Positions 57,987 to 64,000 of a stretch of 64,000 nucleotides of DNA are shown piece after piece. The notes below the pieces were generated by a model, which was not told the DNA's origin, did no database searches, and was given only the letters and a program-made list of their open reading frames with translations. Within the stretch, counting starts at the first letter, position 1. Every line of letters begins with the position of its first letter. Position numbers and translations under genes: made by a program. The DNA is from Ruminococcus sp. (lineage in GTDB: Bacteria > Bacillota > Clostridia > Oscillospirales > Ruminococcaceae). The DNA is taken from NCBI GenBank assembly GCA_017622925.1, contig JAGAQC010000003.1:1-64000 (forward strand), in the 5' to 3' direction.

Positions 57987-60900
57987 TCAAAAGAACGACA
58001 TTTGTGAAGATTCGGGCAAATCGCCGAAAGCTCCTATATTTTTCAACACATCAATTGTAGTTTTTGATACACCGCTCATCTGCTGAAATTCCTCTATCGA
58101 AATAAAACCGCCTGCCTGAGCAGCTTCATAAAGTCCTTTGGCAGCGTTTTCACCTACGCCCGACATTGCCGCAAACGGTATACGCAGCTTGCCGTCCTCC
58201 AAAAGATAATCGGTAGCATGAGATTTAAACAGATTTATAGGCAGAAATTCATATCCCCTCGACAACATTTCATTCGTGATGAGAAGTATATCATAAAGGT
58301 CGCTTTCCTTTTTGGAGCGATCGTTTCCAAGCTCTTTGAGCTGCATTATCTTCGCACGTACTGCGTCCTTTCCCTTTACAGCAAGCTCGGAATCTAAGTC
58401 CTCCCCTCGTACCGAGAAATACGTTGAATAGTATTCCAAAGGCTTATACAGCTTGAACCAGCCAAGCTTCATAGCCGCTATAACGTAAGCTGCCGCATGA
58501 GCTTTCGGGAACATGTACTTGATTTTAAGACAACTGTCAATGTACCAATCGGGAACGTCATGATCTTTAAGCATTTGGATTATCTCGGGCGTGAACTGCT
58601 TTGTCGCTTTGCCTTTTCTCGTCCATTCCATTATCTGGAACGCCATTTTCGGCTCGACGTTCTTATATAAAAGGTACGTCATGATACTGTCACGAGTTCC
58701 GATAACGTCCGATATTTTACATGTGCCGTTTTCAATAAGGTCTTTTGCGTTGCCGAGCCATACGTCCGTACCGTGGGAAAGTCCCGAGATCTGCAAAAAG
58801 TCGCTGAATCGGGTAGGCTTTGCGTCAAGAAGCATTCCTATGGTAAAATTCGTACCCATTTCGGGTATTCCGAGACTTCCCGTTTTACAAAAAATCTCCT
58901 CTTCGGTCACGCCAAGCACGGAACAGTCGGTACACATTTTTATTACTTCGGCGTCGTATGCGGGAACGTCCTTTATTTTCAGACCCGTCAAGTCCTCCAA
59001 ATGCTTATACAAAGTCGGTACAACGTGACCAAGCTCGTCAAGCTTCAGAATAGTGTCGTGGAGAGAGTTGAAGTCGAAGTGAGTTGTGATGACCTCGGAA
59101 TCCGCAGAGTCGGCAGGGTGCTGAACAGGCGTAAAATCGTACACCTCATAATCAGACGGTACAACGACCATTCCGCCGGGGTGCTGACCTGTCGTTCGCT
59201 TGATACCCGTACAGCCTATTGAAAGACGGTTCAGCTCGGCATTATTAAGGGATATTCCGTTTTCCTCGCAGTACTTTTTCACATACCCGAAAGCCGTCTT
59301 ATCAGCAACAGCCGAAATTGTTCCAGCCTTGAAAACGTTGGATTTGCCGAAAAGCTTCTCCGTATATCGGTGGGCATAAAACTGATACTCTCCCGAGAAG
59401 TTCAGGTCAATATCGGGAGCTTTATCGCCGTCAAATCCCAAGAATGTCTCAAAAGGTATATCGTGACCCTCACGGAGCATTTCCGTACCGCACTTAGGAC
59501 AGGTTTTCGGAGGCAGGTCAAAGCCTGAACCGTATTTTCCGTCAAGAATAAATTCACTGTACTTGCATTCATGGTTCGGACAAATATAGTGCGGCGGAAG
59601 CGGATTTACCTCCGAAATACCTGCCATAGAAGCCACAAACGACGAGCCTACCGAACCTCTCGAACCCACAAGATAACCGTTGTCAACAGAGTTCCAAACA
59701 AGCTTCTGAGCTATGATATAGAGTACGGAGAAACCGTGCTTTATAATGGAAGAAAGCTCACGGTCAAGACGTTTTTCAACCAGTTCGGGCAAAGGATTTC
59801 CGTAAATCTCGTAAGCCTTATCATGGGTTATACGCACAAGGTCTTCTTCTGCGCCGTCGATAGTTGGAGTAAACGTACCCTTCGGTATCGGACGAACTAT
59901 CTCGACCATATCGGCAATAGCGTTGGTATTGGTAATAACGACCTCTTTTGCCTTTTCCTCACCGAGATACGCAAATTCCGCAAGCATCTCGTCCGTTGTG
60001 CGGAAGTAAAGCATAGCCTGATTTTCAGCGTCCTTAAAGCCCATGCTTGCAAGAATTATTTTGCGGTAAATAGCGTCTTTCGGGTCCATAAAGTGAACGT
60101 CGCAGGTAGCGCATACTGGAATGTTCAGTTTTTCACCGAGGGAAATTATTCTGCGGTTGTAGTCCCGAAGCTCCTCATCGTCAGCGGCAGTCCCCTCACG
60201 AACCATAAACTCATTGTTGCAAATAGGCTGTATTTCGAGGTAATCGTAGAATTTAGCAAGCTCCTCTATTTTGCTTTCGGATTTCTTGGCAAGCATTGCC
60301 TGAAACAGTTCGCCTGCCTCGCACGCGCTTCCGAAGATCAGTCCCTCACGGTGTTCCATAAGGACTGATTTGGGAATAAGGGGCTTTTTATAGAAGTATT
60401 CGAGGTTGCTGACTGATACAAGACGATAGAGATTTTTTAGTCCTGCCTGACTTCTGACAAGGATTATCTGATGATAGGATTTCAGCTTTTTTACGTCTAT
60501 ATCATGTATAAGTTCGTTTATCTGATCAATATGAGTATATCCCCTTTGGGATTTAAGACGACCCACAAGCTCGATATAGATTTTTGATAAAATAAGAGCG
60601 TCCTGATCGGCGCGGTGATGCTCGAAACTGCCTAATTTCAGCGTCTTTGCCACAATATTCAGCTTATGCCGTCCTATCGTCGGCAGCATTGCCTGACACA
60701 GTATAAGGGTATCAAGCCAGTTAAAGTCAAAATCTATGTCGTTCCTCCTGCAAACCTCCCTTATCATCGTAATATCGAAGTTTGCATTGTGAGCGACTAA
60801 AATCGGCTTGTCTCCGCAGAATTCCATGAACTTGCGAACGGCTTCTGCCTCACCGGGAGCGTCCTTGACCATATCGTCTGTGATTCCCGTAAGCTCGGTT

Positions 60901-62318
60901 ATTTTTTCGGGTATATGCTTGCCCGAATTAACGTAGGTCTCAAAGGTGTCAACGTTCTGTAAATTTTTTACCTTTACAGCGGCAATACTTGTAAGCCTGT
61001 CCGTTGAAAAACTAAGTCCCGTTGTCTCGACATCGAATATAATTACTTCGCCGTTAAAATCTCTGTTATCAGGCTTTTTGAGGATAAGCTCACGGTCAAT
61101 ATCGTTGACAACATATGCCTCCATGCCGTAGATGACCTTGAAATTCTTCGGCATATTATACATGCAGTCGGGGAACGCCTGAACACAGCCGTGATCGGTT
61201 ATCGCCATTGCCTGATGTCCCCATTCCGCAGCTCGGGTAATGAGCCTTACAGGGTCTGTAACTGCGTCCATAGCCGACATATTGCTGTGACAGTGAAGTT
61301 CTACACGCTTTTCGGGATATTTGTCCATTTTAGGAATACGCTTGACCTTAATGAGCGAATTCGGATTAATGCAAATGTCATGAGCGTAATCGTCATAATC
61401 TATTTTTCCCGATACAAGAAAGGTCACACCGGGTTTGAAAGACGAAAGCTTTTCAAGCTCCTCATCGCCTTTCTTGACAAATATTTTGATAAGTATCGAA
61501 CCGCTGTAATCCGTGAATCCGTAGGTTATAACGGTGTTGCCTGTTTTCAGCTCCTTGACTTCCTTAGAGAAAGCATCTCCGAGAAGCGTCACTTTATTGC
61601 CGAGACAGCCGACAGCTTCCGAAATAGCAACGGGAGTCTCGCGTATAGCCCGTCCCTTGACAATTTCCGCCGATTCGCTGTCGAAAATCAAGTCTGCTCC
61701 GCCCTTGTCGATAGTCTGTGTCGGAACAGCCGCCGCTGCCGCTTCATTATGAAGCTCCTCGGGAGATTTTTCGGGAGTAAGCTGATAACTGTAATCGGGA
61801 AGCTCCGACGCCATTTTTTCGATCATTTCATCGTATTCGTCATGATCGACCGCATCACTGCCGCTGAGGTTTATTTCTATTCTTATGCCGAACTGATTAT
61901 ATATCATCTGAGAAAGCTTTCGGCAGAAGCCGCCCTTAGTGAGCATATCAAGTCCGCCGTGTTTCAGCTCGATTTGCAGGATATTGCCATTTAAAGCCAT
62001 TTCCGCATCGTTGAGAAAACCGTTCACAACGGAAACATCACGCTTCAGCATTTCGATAAGCCCGTCCATACAGTTCAAATCGAAAAGCTCCTTTGAGTAT
62101 CGGGGATTCAGACGAACCGATTCCACATCTATTGCCTTTGCAACTGCGCTGTCGAACGCAAAAATATCCTTGTACGGCACAATATTCTTAAACTCGGCAA
62201 AAAAAGAAAAGTGATTTAAATTCTCCGAATAAGTCAGCTTATATATACGCCCGTTCCTCACAGAATCGGGAATATCCGAGCAGTATTCCTTCAAAAAATC
62301 CGATAGATTTATATTCAA
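57987..62318 (-). CDS. polC: DNA polymerase III subunit alpha, PolC type
   Basis: 1443 residues, the Gram-positive replicative polymerase. Order: N-terminal domain; OB fold (about 230-325); PHP domain start (ELHCHSNMSAMDAV, about 337), interrupted by the DEDDh proofreading exonuclease (IFDVETTGLSFS … VAHNANFDITMIRE … HHRADQDALI, about 425-590); then the rest of PHP; then the polymerase core (GSRGSVGSSFVASM, PDIDLNFSGEYQ, the zinc-type CPNHECKYSE … CPKCGTEM, GQHPGGMVVVP) and C-terminal domain. The start overlaps the ispG stop by four bases. Confidence 0.97.
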   Translation of the reverse strand: MNINLSDFLKEYCSDIPDSVRNGRIYKLTYSENLNHFSFFAEFKNIVPYKDIFAFDSAVAKAIDVESVRLNPRYSKELFDLNCMDGLIEMLKRDVSVVNGFLNDAEMALNGNILQIELKHGGLDMLTKGGFCRKLSQMIYNQFGIRIEINLSGSDAVDHDEYDEMIEKMASELPDYSYQLTPEKSPEELHNEAAAAAVPTQTIDKGGADLIFDSESAEIVKGRAIRETPVAISEAVGCLGNKVTLLGDAFSKEVKELKTGNTVITYGFTDYSGSILIKIFVKKGDEELEKLSSFKPGVTFLVSGKIDYDDYAHDICINPNSLIKVKRIPKMDKYPEKRVELHCHSNMSAMDAVTDPVRLITRAAEWGHQAMAITDHGCVQAFPDCMYNMPKNFKVIYGMEAYVVNDIDRELILKKPDNRDFNGEVIIFDVETTGLSFSTDRLTSIAAVKVKNLQNVDTFETYVNSGKHIPEKITELTGITDDMVKDAPGEAEAVRKFMEFCGDKPILVAHNANFDITMIREVCRRNDIDFDFNWLDTLILCQAMLPTIGRHKLNIVAKTLKLGSFEHHRADQDALILSKIYIELVGRLKSQRGYTHIDQINELIHDIDVKKLKSYHQIILVRSQAGLKNLYRLVSVSNLEYFYKKPLIPKSVLMEHREGLIFGSACEAGELFQAMLAKKSESKIEELAKFYDYLEIQPICNNEFMVREGTAADDEELRDYNRRIISLGEKLNIPVCATCDVHFMDPKDAIYRKIILASMGFKDAENQAMLYFRTTDEMLAEFAYLGEEKAKEVVITNTNAIADMVEIVRPIPKGTFTPTIDGAEEDLVRITHDKAYEIYGNPLPELVEKRLDRELSSIIKHGFSVLYIIAQKLVWNSVDNGYLVGSRGSVGSSFVASMAGISEVNPLPPHYICPNHECKYSEFILDGKYGSGFDLPPKTCPKCGTEMLREGHDIPFETFLGFDGDKAPDIDLNFSGEYQFYAHRYTEKLFGKSNVFKAGTISAVADKTAFGYVKKYCEENGISLNNAELNRLSIGCTGIKRTTGQHPGGMVVVPSDYEVYDFTPVQHPADSADSEVITTHFDFNSLHDTILKLDELGHVVPTLYKHLEDLTGLKIKDVPAYDAEVIKMCTDCSVLGVTEEEIFCKTGSLGIPEMGTNFTIGMLLDAKPTRFSDFLQISGLSHGTDVWLGNAKDLIENGTCKISDVIGTRDSIMTYLLYKNVEPKMAFQIMEWTRKGKATKQFTPEIIQMLKDHDVPDWYIDSCLKIKYMFPKAHAAAYVIAAMKLGWFKLYKPLEYYSTYFSVRGEDLDSELAVKGKDAVRAKIMQLKELGNDRSKKESDLYDILLITNEMLSRGYEFLPINLFKSHATDYLLEDGKLRIPFAAMSGVGENAAKGLYEAAQAGGFISIEEFQQMSGVSKTTIDVLKNIGAFGDLPESSQMSFF

Positions 62319-63352
62319 AGCTTTTCAACCTCCGCAAGAAGCTCGGAAACAATATCCTCCTCCTTGATCTTGCGCTGAGTACCGTCTTTTTTGAAAATCA
62401 CCGCGCAGCCGTCGCCGCCTGCGATACCAACGTCAGCCTCTCTCGCTTCTCCCGGACCGTTTACAACACAGCCCATAACAGCTACGGTAATATCTTTCTG
62501 CGAATCGGCAAGCGCGGCTTCGACTTTTTTAGCCGTACCGATAAGGTCGATACGAGTACGTCCGCAGGTAGGGCATGAAACGATCGTAACGCCCTTTCTT
62601 TTTCCGATACATTTTAAAATATCCTTAGCCGCTTCGATCTCCTTAACAGGCTCGTCCGTAAGCGACACTCGAATAGTTTCACCGATACCGTCGCACAGCA
62701 GCGAACCTATTCCCACAGCGGATTTGATAAGTCCCATACGTTCCGTACCTGCTTCGGTAACGCCCAAATGAAGCGGATAATTGCATTTTTCCGCCGCAAG
62801 ACGGTAGCACGCTATCATTCTGTTTACATCGGAGGACTTTATGGATATAACTATGTCGTCAAAGTCGAAACGCTCCAGAAGCGCCGCATGATCCAGTGCG
62901 CTTTCCACAAGAGCTTCGGGTGTGGGAGAACCGTATTTCGCCAAAAGCTCTTTCTCCAAAGAACCCGAGTTCACGCCGATACGTATAGGCAGATTTTTTG
63001 AACGGCAGGCGTCGGCAACAGCCTTTACCCTGTCAAGAGAGCCGATATTTCCCGGATTTATGCGTATCTTGTCCACTCCTGCCGCCGCCGCTTCAATAGC
63101 AAGACGGTAGTCGAAATGAATGTCCGCAACAAGAGGTATCTTCACGGCTTCTTTGATCGCCGGAATCAGTTTTATAGCCTCCATATCGGGTATAGCGGCA
63201 CGAACTATCTCGCAGCCTGCCTTTTCAAGCTCTACCGCCTGTTTTACGCTTCCCTCAATGTCGTAGGAAGGCACGTTCAGCATGGACTGTATGTATATAT
63301 GCTTTCCGTCGAGGACATAGTCCCCGACTTTTACAGGTTTTACATTTCTCAT
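62315..63352 (-). CDS. ispG: 4-hydroxy-3-methylbut-2-en-1-yl diphosphate synthase
   Basis: 345 residues, penultimate step of the MEP isoprenoid pathway. TIM-barrel N-terminus (VKVGDYVLDGKHIYIQSMLNV, LVADIHFDYRLA, INPGNIG) and C-terminal iron-sulfur domain with the Cys ligands in VSCPTCGRTRIDL and VMGCVVNGPGEA. ATG 63352 sits 9 nt after AAGGA; an ATG three codons earlier would lie on the SD. In order rseP-ispG-polC, as in many Firmicutes. Confidence 0.96.
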   Translation of the reverse strand: MRNVKPVKVGDYVLDGKHIYIQSMLNVPSYDIEGSVKQAVELEKAGCEIVRAAIPDMEAIKLIPAIKEAVKIPLVADIHFDYRLAIEAAAAGVDKIRINPGNIGSLDRVKAVADACRSKNLPIRIGVNSGSLEKELLAKYGSPTPEALVESALDHAALLERFDFDDIVISIKSSDVNRMIACYRLAAEKCNYPLHLGVTEAGTERMGLIKSAVGIGSLLCDGIGETIRVSLTDEPVKEIEAAKDILKCIGKRKGVTIVSCPTCGRTRIDLIGTAKKVEAALADSQKDITVAVMGCVVNGPGEAREADVGIAGGDGCAVIFKKDGTQRKIKEEDIVSELLAEVEKL

Positions 63353-63367
63353 AATTATCATTCCTTT

Positions 63368-64000
63368 TTATTTAGATGTGAACTGCTCGATGAGTTTCGT
63401 TATATCATTGAACGTGGCAAATATCATTATGCCGAAAATCAGAACCAAGCCTGCAAGGTGAACGTATCCCTCATGCTCGGGCTTCACAGGTTTACGGCGG
63501 ATAAGTTCGATAATGCAGAAAAGCAGACGTCCGCCGTCAAGTCCCGGAACAGGCATAAGATTTATAATGCCAAGGTTTACGGTTATAAGGGAGGTCATGT
63601 AAAGCAAGCTGAAAACAGCGTCCTCAAAGGATTTCGCCTGCTGAGTAGTTTCGCTTATCGTTGTCACAACGCCCACAGGTCCCGAAACTTCGCTCTTGCT
63701 CACTTTTCCCGTCACAAGCTGCTTCAAGGAAAGTCCCACGACATGCCCCATTGAAAGAAACGTTTCACCCGAATGTTTTATAACGCTAAGCGGCGTTTTT
63801 TCAAGATAAACGATCCCAAAATCTATAGTTCCGCCGTTTTTCTCATCATGAAACGTAACATTATCGAGTTTCAGGCGTTTTCCGTCACGCTTTACAACAA
63901 CGTCGTGAACCTCGTCGCCTGTCGATATAAGCATAAAATCAAGGTCAAGGCTGCTGAATATCGGAGTACCGTCTATCTTAACGATCTTGTCGTTATGTCG
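63368..64000 (-). CDS. rseP: RseP/RasP-type site-2 zinc metalloprotease, C-terminal part
   Basis: The open frame continues off the right edge; only the last 211 codons are visible. They show the end of a PDZ domain (DKIVKIDGTPIFSSLDLDF) and the C-terminal membrane region with the family motif NLGIINLMPVPGLDGGRLLFCIIELIRRKP, which carries a metal-ligand Asp. The N-terminal HExxH helix lies outside the window. Intramembrane protease of membrane-protein and anti-sigma turnover. 15 bp before ispG. Confidence 0.93.
   Translation of the reverse strand, partial: RHNDKIVKIDGTPIFSSLDLDFMLISTGDEVHDVVVKRDGKRLKLDNVTFHDEKNGGTIDFGIVYLEKTPLSVIKHSGETFLSMGHVVGLSLKQLVTGKVSKSEVSGPVGVVTTISETTQQAKSFEDAVFSLLYMTSLITVNLGIINLMPVPGLDGGRLLFCIIELIRRKPVKPEHEGYVHLAGLVLIFGIMIFATFNDITKLIEQFTSK

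Noticed and set aside
57900..57990. His T-box leader for the his operon
   Set aside because: The leader is about 50 nt with no T-box consensus or terminator/antiterminator pair.
61191..61994. 267-residue plus-strand open frame opposite polC (another at 59571-60368)
   Set aside because: Both are antisense to conserved PolC domains with no SD or recognisable sequence.

Overview
The window looks like a chromosomal segment from a cellulolytic, spore-lineage Firmicute of the Ruminococcus type (Oscillospiraceae). The evidence is a GH9 endoglucanase carrying a Ruminococcus-style dockerin, a lipoprotein with cohesin-like halves, a SigK-type sporulation sigma factor, PolC, a Bce-type peptide-resistance module, a sodium-pumping oxaloacetate decarboxylase and middling GC content. 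Almost every sigma-A-like promoter I could find has an exact 17-bp spacer. No rRNA, tRNA, CRISPR array or complete transposase gene was recognised.

Layout. 0.2-6.1 kb: sigK, then a complete bceRS-bceAB detoxification module on the minus strand, with a small membrane-protein gene nested between bceA and bceB. 6.1-10 kb: a divergent methionyl-tRNA-synthetase-like gene, a small two-helix protein and a GGDEF protein. 10-18.4 kb (minus): gltX, an asparagine-synthase-like gene lacking its glutaminase cysteine, gpsA, plsY, der, a DUF512/PDZ iron-sulfur protein, rpmF and yceD. 18.5-22.8 kb (minus): a P-loop protein, pgi, and two peptidoglycan-peptidase homologues (families S11 and M15) that have both lost their catalytic residues. 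23.3-26.8 kb (minus): oadA, oadG, a biotin carrier and oadB. 27-30.4 kb (minus): a DUF2079 membrane protein and the cohesin-like lipoprotein. 30.6-38 kb (plus): an HD protein, metY, the GH9 cellulase, an ECF sigma factor with its membrane partner, and a DUF4349 lipoprotein. 38-41.9 kb (minus): pyk and pcrA. 42-45.6 kb (plus): glgA behind a long structured leader, a HAD phosphatase and small membrane or hypothetical genes. 45.7-48.6 kb: a class-B-PBP-like lipoprotein and a GHL10 lipoprotein, divergently transcribed. 48.7-58 kb (minus): a thioesterase, then the complete his operon hisZGDCBHAFIE, interrupted by AT-rich small genes. 58-64 kb (minus): polC, ispG and the 3' part of rseP.

The most unusual signal is a family of intergenic palindromic repeats of about 150-165 bp: five full copies (1-148, 3925-4083, 9964-10124, 21702-21860, 54638-54800) and several truncated ends. 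Different copies have different terminal inverted repeats but share a central hairpin. In four of the five, that hairpin stacks tandem G-A mismatches separated by single base pairs that change in a compensatory way between copies. I know no published name for it. Other points worth a second look are the paired inactive peptidoglycan peptidases, the lipoprotein whose cohesin halves appear in swapped order, the nested bce small ORF, the DUF512 gene without a standard start codon, and the structured glgA leader.
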